Notes under the pieces: model-generated
Databases searched by the model: none
Told to the model about the DNA's origin: nothing
What the model saw: only the letters and a program-made list of their open reading frames with translations
Translations under genes and position numbers: made by a program
Assembly (NCBI RefSeq): GCF_049532965.1
Contig: NZ_CP186694.1
Span: forward strand, 4,464,001 to 4,528,000
Direction: 5' to 3'
Origin: Roseateles sp049532965
Lineage (GTDB): Bacteria; Pseudomonadota; Gammaproteobacteria; Burkholderiales; Burkholderiaceae_C
Length of the DNA: 64,000 bases
Shown here: one piece after another, positions 28,268 through 38,016 of the stretch
Position numbering within the stretch: the first letter of the stretch is position 1
Layout: the number at the start of each line of letters is the position of its first letter

Positions 28268-30280
28268 TCAATGCCGGGGCGTTCGGTGTCCGACCTGTTT
28301 CTCCGAGGTCTTCAAAAGGCCCTCGGCAAACGTGATGTTTCGTTCGACCGTCTGACGCAGTAGCGGGTCGTTTGTCTGCGACGCGGCGCGCAGGTCGCGC
28401 AGCGCCAATTGCAGGAATCGGCTGCAGTCCGCCCAGGCACGAACTTTGGGTTGGCCGTGCAATTGGCGCGCCGTACGTGAGCACTTCTTCGCCAGGCCAA
28501 TGTAGGCGTTGCCCTTGGCCTGAAGCAGATAGGGGTTGTCTCTGCGCTCCGGGTGTTCCCGGAACTGCTTCTCGACGAAGTCCACCGCAGCGCTGTCGTC
28601 ACCCGCCTTGCTGAGGCCGAAGGCGACCTTGCGCACTTCGCGTTCGTCGATGAGTCCCCGGGAGGCCTGCAAGTACAGGCGCTTCGCCATGGCGACGTCG
28701 TCCTGAGCGACCTTGGGAATGCCCTGCATCGTGAGAGCGTCGGCCAACTGAACGAGCGCTCGTGACGGCAAGCTGGGGACCACATGCTCGTTCCGAGCGA
28801 TGTAGTCGCGTACCAAGTCCGTCGTACCCATCGCACCTGCGACCTCGGCGAGGAGCTGCACGGCCCGTGCGTTGCCTCCGTCGTCCTTCAGCAGGGCTGT
28901 GACGCGGCCCGCAGCAGACTCGAACTGCCCCAGGGAGATCGCCTCTTCAATCTGCCGGTACTCCCGGGCAAGCGCGTGGCGCGGGTGAGCCGGCAGCAGG
29001 CAGACGACACGTGCGTCATCCGCTTCGAACTGCGGCTCCGGGCAACCCTCTTCGCGCATGGAGCGAAAGATCGTGGGAATTCCCTGGCCTTCCGCCTGAG
29101 CCAGCTGAAGCCTGCTCAGGAACCACGCGAGGCTTTGGTTTCGCCACTTCGGCGCTGCCCGGCCCGCCCGGAGGGTGTCCAGCCCGACCCCCGTGGGCAA
29201 CGATCCGGGAGACAGGATCTCGATGCGATCACTGAACACTGTCGTGCGCGTGGGGTCGGGCACTTCGTAGTCTCGATGTGCGAGTGCGTTGACGATCGCT
29301 TCGATCAGGGCTTGGCGCGGATACTTCAGCGCGTTAGGGGACTTTTCGTTGGTCTTGTCGAATGCGATGAAGCTCTGCACGCCGAGCAGGTCGATGGTTC
29401 GCCGCGCCTGATCGATCAGCGTGCCGTCCAACTCGTGCCGCTCGGAGTGAGGTTCGGACCTGTCCGCACCGGGATAGATGGAGACCAACGAATAGGCGCC
29501 CGGCACATGCAGCTGCACCTGTCGGCCGAACAGGAGCATGGCGAAATTGCGCGGGCGAAGTTGGCCGCCCAGCGGATCCCGCGCGCACAACGGGGGGACG
29601 AACGGGCTCAGCGCCCGGCTGTCTGAGAGGTAATCGTCGATGCCGCGTTGCGGGTCGAAGACATTCATTCGTTGGAGTGCATCCCGAAGTGCGACAAGAT
29701 CGAGGTCGTTGGTGGTCGCAGAGCCACAGATGCGCCTATCCCATGGCTCCAGTTCACTCTTGCGGACCAGCAGTTCCCGAAGGACACCATTGCGGGCTTC
29801 GCGTGTCTCGCGGCTGACGCGCACGAAATGTTTGCCAGAGTCGTCACCGCGCCGGAAGGTATGCGCCCTTTGCGTCGCTGCCATCACGAAGACCAGCACG
29901 CGCCGAGATCCGTCATCCGTCTCCAGTTCCTCGACGAGCGGCGCGATCGCTGGAGAGACCCTGTCGCGGCAGGCGGTAAGCACTTTTCCTTCGACTTCCT
30001 TCAGGCGAGAGGCGGTCAAGCCGACGATTCGCACCCTCGGGAAGCCATGCTCGTCCCGCTCTTCCTTGGCCCCGCACACCACATAGCCGCCACCAAGGTT
30101 AGACCAATCGTTGGCGAACGCGCAGAGCGTCGCAACGACGTCATCGATGTCAGCGACGTTCTCCTTCCATTCCACTTGCTCGCTCTCGCGGACGAGCAAG
30201 CTTCCCAAATCAACGGGCGTCGTGCGACGGTTCGTTTCGCTTTGCATGAAGGTCCAGTAGTCCGAGCGCTTCGGCGCCAT
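28268..30280 (-). CDS. AlbA_2/Schlafen-like ATPase with C-terminal TPR region
   Basis: A 670-residue protein. The N-terminal AlbA_2 domain (about 25-170) shows ESEQVEWKENVADIDDVVATLCAFANDW, LGGGYVVCGAKEE and GKHFVRVSRETREA. A GHKL-like ATPase segment follows, with PRQALIEAIVNALAHRDYE (the N-box Asn) and DRIEILSPGSLP. The last 230 residues are helical TPR-type repeats. Proteins of this type are proposed regulators, and Schlafen-like AlbA_2 proteins occur in anti-phage loci; the role here is unknown. GC looks about 60 percent against about 70 percent nearby, and the gene has no partners, suggesting horizontal gain. The start is uncertain: 30280 or the Met at 30247. Confidence 0.7.
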   Translation of the reverse strand: MAPKRSDYWTFMQSETNRRTTPVDLGSLLVRESEQVEWKENVADIDDVVATLCAFANDWSNLGGGYVVCGAKEERDEHGFPRVRIVGLTASRLKEVEGKVLTACRDRVSPAIAPLVEELETDDGSRRVLVFVMAATQRAHTFRRGDDSGKHFVRVSRETREARNGVLRELLVRKSELEPWDRRICGSATTNDLDLVALRDALQRMNVFDPQRGIDDYLSDSRALSPFVPPLCARDPLGGQLRPRNFAMLLFGRQVQLHVPGAYSLVSIYPGADRSEPHSERHELDGTLIDQARRTIDLLGVQSFIAFDKTNEKSPNALKYPRQALIEAIVNALAHRDYEVPDPTRTTVFSDRIEILSPGSLPTGVGLDTLRAGRAAPKWRNQSLAWFLSRLQLAQAEGQGIPTIFRSMREEGCPEPQFEADDARVVCLLPAHPRHALAREYRQIEEAISLGQFESAAGRVTALLKDDGGNARAVQLLAEVAGAMGTTDLVRDYIARNEHVVPSLPSRALVQLADALTMQGIPKVAQDDVAMAKRLYLQASRGLIDEREVRKVAFGLSKAGDDSAAVDFVEKQFREHPERRDNPYLLQAKGNAYIGLAKKCSRTARQLHGQPKVRAWADCSRFLQLALRDLRAASQTNDPLLRQTVERNITFAEGLLKTSEKQVGHRTPRH

Positions 30281-30334
30281 GGAGAGGGCGTCCGAGCGGA
30301 GTTCGTGGAATTATCAGCGGGTTGAAGGGCCTGG

Positions 30335-31327
30335 TCAGTCGACCTTGGCGCCTGAGACCTTCACCACCTTCGCCCATTTCGCGGTCTCGCTAGCGATCAG
30401 GGCTGCGAACTCGGCGCTCGTGCCGCCTCCGGGCACCGCCCCCTGACTCGCCAGGCGCTCCCGCATCGTCGGCGTCGCCAAGGCCTTCGCAGCCTCGCGC
30501 TGCACACGCGCCACCTGGTCCGCCGGCTGCGCCGCCGGGGCCAGCAAGCCAAACCACGACGACGCCTCGAAGCCCCTCAGTTCCGGCAGGCCGCTTTCCG
30601 CGATCGTCGGAAGGTCCGGCAAGGCCTCGCTGCGCCGCGCACTGGTGACCGCGATGGCCTTCAGCTTGCCCGACTTGATGTGCGGCAGCGCCGACGGCAG
30701 GTTGTCGAACATCAGGTCCATGTTCCCGCCCATCAGGTCCAGCAGCGCCGGACCGGAACCCCGGTACGGGAAATGGATCATGTAGGTGCCGGTCAGGCTC
30801 TTGAACAACTCGCCCGCCAGGTGGATCGATGTGCCGTTGCCGCTCGAGCACATGTTCAACCGGCCCGGATGCGCCTTGGCCACCCGCACGAGGTCGGCCA
30901 CGCTCTGGATGCCGTACTTCTGGGCGTTGGCGGGATTCATCACCAGCACGTTGGGCACCGCGGCGACCAGCGTGATCGGCGTGAAGTCCTTGACCGGATC
31001 GAAAGGCATCTTCGGATACAGCGACGCATTGATCGCATGCGTGCCCACCGTGCCCATCAGCAAGCTGTGGCCGTCGGTCGAATGCGCCACATCGGCCGAT
31101 CCCGTGTTGCCGCCGGCGCCTGGCTTGTTCTCGACGATCACCGGCTGCCCGAGCGCCTTCTGGAGCTCGGGCGCCATCGCGCGGGCCAGGATGTCCGTCG
31201 TTCCCGCCGGAGGGAAGGGCACGACGATGCGCAGCGGCCTGGACGGCCAGGTGGACTGCGCGCGGCCCAGACCCGGCAGGCACGCAATGGACGACAGCGC
31301 GAGCAACGCGCGGCGGTTCAGGCTCAT
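30335..31327 (-). CDS. Bug/TctC periplasmic substrate-binding protein
   Basis: A 330-residue protein of the tripartite tricarboxylate transporter binding family. It has a signal peptide ending near GLGRAQ (residue 24), then WPSRPLRIVVPFPPAGTTDILAR, a signature of Bug proteins. VIVENKPGAGGNTGSADVAH and PFRYRGSGPALLDLMGG-like loops bind a carboxylate. Burkholderiales carry many orphan copies. The TctA/TctB membrane partners are absent here, so it may serve distant transporters or sensing. A GAGGAG site precedes ATG 31327. Confidence 0.9.
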   Translation of the reverse strand: MSLNRRALLALSSIACLPGLGRAQSTWPSRPLRIVVPFPPAGTTDILARAMAPELQKALGQPVIVENKPGAGGNTGSADVAHSTDGHSLLMGTVGTHAINASLYPKMPFDPVKDFTPITLVAAVPNVLVMNPANAQKYGIQSVADLVRVAKAHPGRLNMCSSGNGTSIHLAGELFKSLTGTYMIHFPYRGSGPALLDLMGGNMDLMFDNLPSALPHIKSGKLKAIAVTSARRSEALPDLPTIAESGLPELRGFEASSWFGLLAPAAQPADQVARVQREAAKALATPTMRERLASQGAVPGGGTSAEFAALIASETAKWAKVVKVSGAKVD

Positions 31328-31374
31328 GGGGCGTCTCCTCGTGATGATCTTGGTCGAGGCCCCAGTATCGAGCG

Positions 31375-33450
31375 CTATGCCGGCTCGGGCACCTCAGGGG
31401 ATTCCGGACCGAGGATGGTCTGCAGCTGCACCCGCTCGGAGCTGCAGGCGGCGTCGAAGTCCGCCTCGATCTGGATCAGCGCTTGGGCATCTCCCGCCGC
31501 GACGGTGACGATGCCGCGGGCGCGATTGCGTCCCTGCGACTTGGCGGTGTAAAGCGCCATGTCCGCCCAGTTGACCGCCTGCTCCCAGTGCAGCGCGAGC
31601 TGCGCTGGCGGCAGCGGGAAATGCGCAAAGCCGATCGAGCAGGTCACGCGCAGCGCGCCGGCCGGCGTCTGCACCGGCTGCTCGCCGACGATGTACAGGA
31701 TGCGCTCCGCCAGGAGCTGGAGCTGGTCCGGCGCGACGTTGCGCGCAAAGACCAGGAACTCCTCGCCACCCCAACGAACGACGAGGTCCTCCGACCGCAC
31801 CGCCTGCGCGATGCGCCGCGAGACCTCGACGATGACCGCGTCGCCGGCCGCATGGCCGTGACGGTCGTTGACGTGCTTGAAGTGATCGATGTCGATCATC
31901 AGCAGCGCGCCGGTGAACACGTCCTTCGCATGCCGGTCCATGACCGCCAGGAAGTGCCGCCGGTTGGCAAGGTCCGTGAGCGGGTCGCGCTCGCTCTGCG
32001 CGCGCAGCAGGCTCTGGTTCGCCTTGAGCCGGCGATTGGCTTCGCGCACGCGCGCCAGCATCACGCCCATCAGGACCAGCGACAAGCCCATCAGCGCCGC
32101 CAGGCCCACGCCGACGTACTGCGCCAGCCGGCGGTTGTCCAGCTCGCGATCCTTGAGCGTCTGCTCCCGGCGCAGCAGTTCCAGGTCGCGCAGCTTGGCC
32201 TCGCTGTCGTACTTGAGGCCGAGCTGCTGCAGCGAGGACTCCCGGTTGCGGCGCGCGGTCTCGGCGCTCAGCGCGCGTTCCTCGTGATAAAGCCGCAGCG
32301 CCTCCTTCCACTGGCCGACCCTGGCATAGGCCTCGCCCAGTTCGCGCAGTTGCAACGCGCGGCGCACCGGATCGAAGTCGCCCTGCGCCAGTTCGATGAC
32401 GCGCGCGATCTCGCGCCTGGCCGGCTCGAACTGGCGCTGCAGTACCAGCGCGACCGACAGGTTGTGGCGCAGCGTGCGCTCGACGGTCTGGTCGTTGTAG
32501 GACTGGACCACGGGCAGCGCGAGCCTCGCGAGCCGGACCGCCTGGGCGGCCCGGTCGGTGTGGATGTAGGCGTCGAGCAGGTTGTTCTGCAGCAGCGCGA
32601 CGTCGCGCCGGCCGCCCGATTGCTCGGCCAGCCTCAGCGCCTCCTCGAGTACGTCCAACTGGGCCTCGCGGTCGCCGCGCCGCGCGACCACCATCGACTC
32701 GTAGCGCTTGGCCTGGCTCATCGCCGCCGCGTCGCCCTGCGCCGATTGCCACGCCTGCGCCAGCCATTGCCGTGCCGCCGCGGTCTCGTCGCGCACCTGG
32801 CTGTTCACCGCGAGCGATCCCATCATCGCGGTGATCGCGTAATGGTCCTCCAGCGCCTGCGCCAGCATCAGCGCGCGCCGCAGCGAGGTCTCGGCGAAGG
32901 CGTACTCGCCGCGCGCGCTCTGGGAACGCGCGACCAGGCGCAGCGCCTGAATGGCCACCCGGGCGTCGCAACCGGGTGGCAGCGTCGCGCCCTCGGCGGA
33001 CTGTGGCGACGGGCAGGCCGGCAGCAGGTCGTCGAGCGCGCGCTGGGCCATCTCGCCTGAGCGGCCGGCCTGGCCGAGCCGATCCTGCAGCTCGGCCAGC
33101 AGCATGCGCGCCAGCGGCATCCCACCGGCCTGCGCCTCAAGGTCTGCGGCGATGCGGCGCACCTCGTCCGGCCGCCCGGCATAGACCGCGATACGGCCGA
33201 GCGCGTAGGTGATGTGCAGCCGGTGCGGCGCCTGCGCCGGATCCTGCAGCAGCGCGCGCAACTGCTGCGCGGCTTTGGCCGGCTCGTTGTAGCCATGGCG
33301 GTCCAGCCGCGCGAGCTGGGCGTCCAGCTCGCGATCGGGAATCGCAGCGCCGGCGGCAGCGGCGGCGCCGGGAACCCCGATGCCCAGCAGCATGGTGAGC
33401 AGGACCGCGGGGAGCGCGCGCAGCAGCGCCGGGGACCGGGGCCTGGTCAT
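31375..33450 (-). CDS. TPR-sensor diguanylate cyclase (second of two)
   Basis: A 691-residue membrane protein with a signal peptide, a periplasmic region of TPR-like helical repeats (about 35-480), a coiled-coil and transmembrane segment (LAQYVGVGLAALMGLSLVLMG, near 500) and a C-terminal GGDEF domain. The active site is GGEEF, and the allosteric I-site RSED lies exactly five residues before it, so both synthesis of c-di-GMP and product inhibition look intact. Its ATG overlaps the stop of the upstream paralogue at 33447 (ATGA), so the two are coupled. Confidence 0.88.
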   Translation of the reverse strand: MTRPRSPALLRALPAVLLTMLLGIGVPGAAAAAGAAIPDRELDAQLARLDRHGYNEPAKAAQQLRALLQDPAQAPHRLHITYALGRIAVYAGRPDEVRRIAADLEAQAGGMPLARMLLAELQDRLGQAGRSGEMAQRALDDLLPACPSPQSAEGATLPPGCDARVAIQALRLVARSQSARGEYAFAETSLRRALMLAQALEDHYAITAMMGSLAVNSQVRDETAAARQWLAQAWQSAQGDAAAMSQAKRYESMVVARRGDREAQLDVLEEALRLAEQSGGRRDVALLQNNLLDAYIHTDRAAQAVRLARLALPVVQSYNDQTVERTLRHNLSVALVLQRQFEPARREIARVIELAQGDFDPVRRALQLRELGEAYARVGQWKEALRLYHEERALSAETARRNRESSLQQLGLKYDSEAKLRDLELLRREQTLKDRELDNRRLAQYVGVGLAALMGLSLVLMGVMLARVREANRRLKANQSLLRAQSERDPLTDLANRRHFLAVMDRHAKDVFTGALLMIDIDHFKHVNDRHGHAAGDAVIVEVSRRIAQAVRSEDLVVRWGGEEFLVFARNVAPDQLQLLAERILYIVGEQPVQTPAGALRVTCSIGFAHFPLPPAQLALHWEQAVNWADMALYTAKSQGRNRARGIVTVAAGDAQALIQIEADFDAACSSERVQLQTILGPESPEVPEPA

Positions 33451-35603
33451 GCGCGAGCCTCCTGTGCCGGCCCGAGCAGGCTGACCAGCTCGACCTGCCC
33501 CTGGTGCCAGGCCGACTCCAGGCGCGCTCCCAGCGCGAGCAGTTGCTCCAGGTCGCGCGCCTGCATCGCCGCCACGCCATAGGCCTTGTTGCGGCCGTGG
33601 GCCTTGGCCATGTACATCGCCGTGTCGACCAGGTCGATGGCGCGCTCCCAGGCCAGCGTGAGCCCATGCGGCGCCATCGGAAAGCTGGCGAAGCCGATGG
33701 AGGCGCTGATCGGGATGCGCAGCGGACCGTGGTCGACCGGCTGGGTGCCGATCTGATCCAGCAGGCGCTGGCCGAGCTGGCGCGCGTCCTCGGTGGCCTC
33801 GGAATTCACCAGGATCAGGAACTCCTCGCCACCCCAGCGCACCACCAGGTCCTGCTCGCGCAACACGCCGCGCAGGCGGCGCGCGACCTCGACCAGCACC
33901 GTGTCGCCCGCCGCATGGCCCCACTGGTCGTTGATGCGCTTGAAGTGGTCGATGTCGATCAGGAACAGGCTGCCGCGCAGGCCATCCGGCCCCTGCGCCA
34001 TCCGGGCCATCGCCTGCTGGAAATGACGCCGGTTGGCCAGGCCCGTCAGCGGGTCGCGCTCGCTTTGCACCCGCAGCGATTCGTTGGTCTGCGCCAGCGC
34101 GGCATTCGTGCGCCGGATGCGGCGATACGCCAGCGCCAGCAACGCCCCCGAGAGCAGCACGCAGCCGCCGACCTCCGCCCACAGCTTCAATTGCAGGTCG
34201 CGGGTGCGGATCTGCTCGGCCTTCAGGCTGTTGTCCTGGTTGAGCAGCTTGATCTCGCGCTGGCGCTGCTGGTCCTCGTAGCGGGCCTGCGCTTCCAGCA
34301 CCGCCTTGCGGGTCTCGTCGCGCAGCACGGCGTCGAATTCCTTGCGCGACCGGTGGTACGCGTCCACGGCCCCGGCCAGGTCGTCGACCTTCTCCAGGTA
34401 GCTGCCCAGCTCCAGCCAGGACTCCGCGGTGTAGCCGCCGGCCTCGCGCTGGGCGTCCATCGTGATGGCCTGCAGCACGTCGCGTTTGCCTTCCTCCAGC
34501 CGCTTCAGGCCGATCTTCGCGATGCCCGAGTTGTGCCGCGCCAGGATCTCGGTAGAGAGCTCGCCGCTCTCCTGCGCCAGCGCCAGGCTCTGCGTGGAGA
34601 GCTCCAGCGCCCGCGCATAGTTGCCGCTGCGCAGTTCGTAATCGGCCAGGTTGCCCAGCGCCAGCGCCTGCAGGCCAGGCGCCTGCGCCTCGCGCGCGTC
34701 CTGCAGCGCCTGCTCGCGCGCCTGCTGACTCAGCCGCGCGTCCTCGTCCTGCGAATGCACGATGCCCAGGATGGTGTGAATCGAGTACTTCAGCACCGGA
34801 TCCGGATCCAGTTGCGCCGCCTGCAGCGCTTCCTGGGCGGTGCGCTTGGCGTGGTCGACCTGCTGGGTGCGGAAGTAGTTGAAGGAGAGCGTGGCCTGCG
34901 TCGTCGCGGCGCGCCAGCGCGACTCCATCGCGCGCGCCAGCTCGAGCGCCTTGAGGCCGCTTTCGACGGCGGCATCGACTTCGCCGTAGTCGCCTTGCAT
35001 GTAGGCGCGCAGCTCGGTGGCGCGCCACAGCAGGCGGGGATCAGCCTTGGCCGCGTCGATGCCGGACAGTCCGCCCAGCAGCCGCACGCCGACACCGAGC
35101 TCCCCATTGGCCTTCAGCCACTGGGCGCGCGCCAGCATCAGGGCCAGCGGCACCTGCGCGCGGGCCGGCGACGGATCCGGCCAGGCCTTCATCGCCTCCA
35201 GTGCCGCCTCATGGCCGGTCCGGTCGCGCAGCTGCGCGAGCAGTGCGGCGCGCTGGCTCAAGGCCTCCAGGCGCTCGCTGCTGCCCGGTGCGGCGCGCGA
35301 CTCGAGGGCCTGCAATTCCCGCAGATGCTCGCGCGGATGGGCTTGCGCGATGCGCTCCTGCTGCTCCAGTTCGGCTTGCAAGGCGCGGTCACGACTGGTG
35401 CTGCCCGGGGAACTGGCCGCTGTCGGCCGAGTGCCGCCGCTGTCCTGCGGACCGCAGCCCGCGAGCATCGCCAGGCCCAGGCTGAGGGCGAGCGCGAGCA
35501 CCGCGGCTCGAGGCTCCGGCGCGCGCGAGCGCGGGCCCGCGCCGGCCGCCGTTGCCGGCGATCGCGCCCGATCCGCTGCTCGCAACACCCCAACCATGCT
35601 CAT
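33447..35603 (-). CDS. TPR-sensor diguanylate cyclase lipoprotein (first of two)
   Basis: A 718-residue paralogue of the downstream gene. The N-terminus has a hydrophobic segment ending in LAGC, a lipobox-like site near residue 50, so it may be a lipoprotein, though the long N-terminus makes this uncertain. TPR-like repeats (about 90-420) precede a transmembrane helix (LWAEVGGCVLLSGALLALAY) and a GGDEF domain with GGEEF and I-site REQD. It therefore looks catalytically active. Duplication of a sensor-GGDEF unit within one operon is the notable feature; input signals are unknown. Confidence 0.85.
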   Translation of the reverse strand: MSMVGVLRAADRARSPATAAGAGPRSRAPEPRAAVLALALSLGLAMLAGCGPQDSGGTRPTAASSPGSTSRDRALQAELEQQERIAQAHPREHLRELQALESRAAPGSSERLEALSQRAALLAQLRDRTGHEAALEAMKAWPDPSPARAQVPLALMLARAQWLKANGELGVGVRLLGGLSGIDAAKADPRLLWRATELRAYMQGDYGEVDAAVESGLKALELARAMESRWRAATTQATLSFNYFRTQQVDHAKRTAQEALQAAQLDPDPVLKYSIHTILGIVHSQDEDARLSQQAREQALQDAREAQAPGLQALALGNLADYELRSGNYARALELSTQSLALAQESGELSTEILARHNSGIAKIGLKRLEEGKRDVLQAITMDAQREAGGYTAESWLELGSYLEKVDDLAGAVDAYHRSRKEFDAVLRDETRKAVLEAQARYEDQQRQREIKLLNQDNSLKAEQIRTRDLQLKLWAEVGGCVLLSGALLALAYRRIRRTNAALAQTNESLRVQSERDPLTGLANRRHFQQAMARMAQGPDGLRGSLFLIDIDHFKRINDQWGHAAGDTVLVEVARRLRGVLREQDLVVRWGGEEFLILVNSEATEDARQLGQRLLDQIGTQPVDHGPLRIPISASIGFASFPMAPHGLTLAWERAIDLVDTAMYMAKAHGRNKAYGVAAMQARDLEQLLALGARLESAWHQGQVELVSLLGPAQEARA

Positions 35604-35718
35604 CGTGCTGATGTCGAGTTGTTTGTCCGGTTCTTGAGACCCGCCCGGGCGGGACGCGTGAAGCGTTCACGCGTCCGCGCGTTCACAGCAGGTTGCGCGG
35701 CCGTCGCACCGCGCGGCG

Positions 35719-37005
35719 TCAGTCCGCGCGGTGGCGCCGCAGCAGCGCGTGAAGCAGGATGGCGCCAAAGGTGGCGGTGCCGATGCCGCCCAGCGTAAAC
35801 CCGCCCATCTTCAGCGTGAAGTCGCCGGTGCCGATCACCAGCGTGATCGCGGCCACCATCAAGTTGCGCGGATCGCGGAAGTCCACCTGGTGGTCCACCC
35901 AGATCCGGGCCCCCGCGATCGCGATCAGGCCGAACACGACGATGCTGACGCCCCCCATCACCGCCAGCGGGATGGCCTGGATCAGCGCGCCGAACTTCGG
36001 CGAGAAGCCCAGCAGCAGCGCCATCAGCGCCGCGACGACGAAGACGGCCGTCGAATAGATGCGGGTCGTGGCCATCACGCCGATGTTCTCGGCGTACGTG
36101 GTGACGCCGGTGCCGCCCACCGCGCCGCTGGCGATCGTCGCCAGCCCGTCGCCGACGAAGGCCCGTCCGAGGAACGGCGACATGTCGCGCCCCGTCATCG
36201 CACCGACCGCCTTCAGGTGGCCGAGGTTCTCGGCGACCAGGATCAGCGCCACCGGCGCGATCATCAGCATCGCCTTGCCATCGAACACCGGGGCATGGAA
36301 CTGCGGCAGTCCGATCCAGGGCGCCGCGATCACTTTCGACAGGTCGATCGGCGTGCCCAGACCGAAGCCGTTGGTCAGCAGTGCGTAGATCAGGCTCGCC
36401 TGGATCAGGCCCGCCAGGATCAGCAGGCGCTGCAGCATGCCCCGCGCATGGACCGCGACGAGCCCGACGCTGAGGAAGGTCGCCGCCTGCATCCAGGCAT
36501 CGAAGGGCGTCGGCGCCATGTTCTTGATCGGCACCGCCGCCAGGTTCAGGCCGATGACCGCCACGACTGCGCCGGTGACCACCGGCGGCATCAGCTTCTC
36601 GACCCAGGCGCTGCCCGTCGCCGACACCAGCAGCCCGATGACCGTGTACAGCAGGCCGCACGCGATGATGCCGCCCAGCGCCAGCGGCAGGTTGGGATTG
36701 GGCCCGCTGCCCGCATAGCCGGTCGCGGCAATGACGACGCCGATGAACGCGAAGCTCGAGCCCAGGTAGCTCGGCACGCGGCCGCCGGTCAGGAAGAAGA
36801 ACAGCAGCGTGCCCACGCCGCTCATCAGCACGGCCACGTTGGGATCGAAGCCCATCAGCAGCGGCGCCAGCACGGTGGCGCCGAACATGGCGATCACATG
36901 TTGCAGGCCGAGCGCCGCGGTCTGCGGCCAGGACAGGCGTTCATCGGGGGCAATCGCCTTCTCGGGGCCGACGGTCACGGGCCGCCAGCGCATCAACCAC
37001 GCCAT
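35719..37005 (-). CDS. uraA: Uracil-xanthine permease family transporter
   Basis: A 428-residue inner-membrane NCS2 transporter with about 14 helices. Signatures are GSSFAFIGVV, LVAENLGHLKAVG (substrate region, with Glu) and GGTGVTTYAENIGVMATTRIYS. The match to the uracil branch is closer than to xanthine transporters. It would import uracil by proton symport. A GAGGA site precedes ATG 37005. It is not coupled to other pyrimidine genes in the window. Confidence 0.85.
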   Translation of the reverse strand: MAWLMRWRPVTVGPEKAIAPDERLSWPQTAALGLQHVIAMFGATVLAPLLMGFDPNVAVLMSGVGTLLFFFLTGGRVPSYLGSSFAFIGVVIAATGYAGSGPNPNLPLALGGIIACGLLYTVIGLLVSATGSAWVEKLMPPVVTGAVVAVIGLNLAAVPIKNMAPTPFDAWMQAATFLSVGLVAVHARGMLQRLLILAGLIQASLIYALLTNGFGLGTPIDLSKVIAAPWIGLPQFHAPVFDGKAMLMIAPVALILVAENLGHLKAVGAMTGRDMSPFLGRAFVGDGLATIASGAVGGTGVTTYAENIGVMATTRIYSTAVFVVAALMALLLGFSPKFGALIQAIPLAVMGGVSIVVFGLIAIAGARIWVDHQVDFRDPRNLMVAAITLVIGTGDFTLKMGGFTLGGIGTATFGAILLHALLRRHRAD

Positions 37006-37132
37006 GGGTCTTCCTCAATGGAACAAGCCATCGAGTGTACGAACGGCCCACGGCGCCGCCACCCCGGGCATATCCCCGTGACCGGATGGGAGCGGCTTGT
37101 TGACGTGGCGAAGTTGACGTTTCAGGCGCGCA

Positions 37133-37252
37133 TCAGAACAGCACCATGTCGCGGTTGGTGCCCGGCAGCATGCGCAGCAGGCGGCGCCACGAGATCCAGG
37201 CACGCCACAGCGCGCCACCAGTGACGAGGCTCAGGATCAGCAGGATGGTCAT
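37133..37252 (-). CDS. 39-residue single-span membrane peptide
   Basis: The frame reads MTILLILSLVTGGALWRAW and continues with Arg-rich RRLLRMLPGTNRD. It is a probable transmembrane helix with a basic C-terminal tail. GAGGAG lies seven bases before ATG 37252, a strong ribosome site for such a small frame. The TetR-type operator 70-90 bases upstream suggests it is expressed under TetR control. No homologous family is recognised. Confidence 0.5.
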   Translation of the reverse strand: MTILLILSLVTGGALWRAWISWRRLLRMLPGTNRDMVLF

Positions 37253-37320
37253 GACGGACTCCTCAGGAAACGGCAGGACAGGGAAGGGGCAGGGACCGGA
37301 CGATGGCGCATCGCGCCATG

Positions 37321-37342
37321 ATTTCGCACGCTCGTGCGAAAT
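37321..37342. promoter_or_regulatory. 22-base perfect palindrome, probable TetR operator
   Basis: Half-site ATTTCGCACG (37321-37330) is followed by CT and its exact reverse complement (37333-37342). The core GCACG-N2-CGTGC recurs at 38017 near the regulator's own start. It lies between the TetR gene (stop 37383) and the small membrane peptide (start 37252), so it probably controls the latter. Confidence 0.65.
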
Positions 37343-37382
37343 TGGCGGAAGCAATGCGGCCGGGGAAAGGACACGGGACACC

Positions 37383-38003
37383 TCAGGCGGCAGTGGGTGG
37401 ATGGCCCGGCAGCAGCATCGGTGCCATCAGGCGCCGGTAGCTGGTCCAGGCGCGCTCGACGGCGTCCGGCGTGCGCAGGAAGCGGACCTCCCGCACCAGC
37501 GCCGTGAAGAGACCGTCGAGTTCGAAGATCAATTGGTCGAGATCGGCATCGGCCCGCACGTGGCCAGCATCCTGCGCCTGCATCAGCGTGCGGCGCAGCG
37601 TGGCGCGCCAGCGGCGTACGCCGTCCAGCAGGCGCTCGCGCATCGCGTCGTCGCGGTCGTCGTACTCGAAGGCGCCAGCCACGTAGAGACAGTTGCCGTG
37701 AGGGCCGCCAACGCGTCCCAGCCATGCCCGCACCATTGCATCCATGCGGGGCAGGCCGCGCGGCTCGCGCAGCGCCGGAAGGATGACTTCCTGCTGGAAG
37801 GTCTTCTCGAAGGCCTCCAGCACGGCGCCTTGCAGGGCCTCCCGCGATCCGATGCGCGAGAACACACCGCTCTTGGAGAGATTCAGCCGCTTGGCCACCT
37901 CGCCGATCGAGAGGCTGTCCAGACCATCCAGGCGCGCCATCTCGAGCGCGACATCGACGATGGCGCTCTGCGTCAGCTCGCTCCGGGCGGTCTTGGCTTC
38001 CAT
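37383..38003 (-). CDS. TetR-family transcriptional repressor
   Basis: A 206-residue regulator. The N-terminal helix-turn-helix is ALEMARLDGLDSLSIGEVAKRLNLSKSGVFSRIGSREAL (about 18-58), typical of TetR. The C-terminal ligand domain contains GNCLYVAGAFEYDDRDDAMRERLLDGV. Its ligand is unknown. The ATG at 38003 is preferred over a TTG nine bases upstream. A GCACG-N2-CGTGC palindrome sits 14 bases before the start, so autoregulation is likely, and a stronger copy precedes the 39-residue membrane peptide. The gene precedes that peptide on the same strand. Confidence 0.9.
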   Translation of the reverse strand: MEAKTARSELTQSAIVDVALEMARLDGLDSLSIGEVAKRLNLSKSGVFSRIGSREALQGAVLEAFEKTFQQEVILPALREPRGLPRMDAMVRAWLGRVGGPHGNCLYVAGAFEYDDRDDAMRERLLDGVRRWRATLRRTLMQAQDAGHVRADADLDQLIFELDGLFTALVREVRFLRTPDAVERAWTSYRRLMAPMLLPGHPPTAA

Positions 38004-38016
38004 GGCACGCAATTTA

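Noticed and set aside
37010..37130. Regulatory element between uraA and the small membrane ORF
   Set aside because: Only a standard ribosome site for uraA could be identified.
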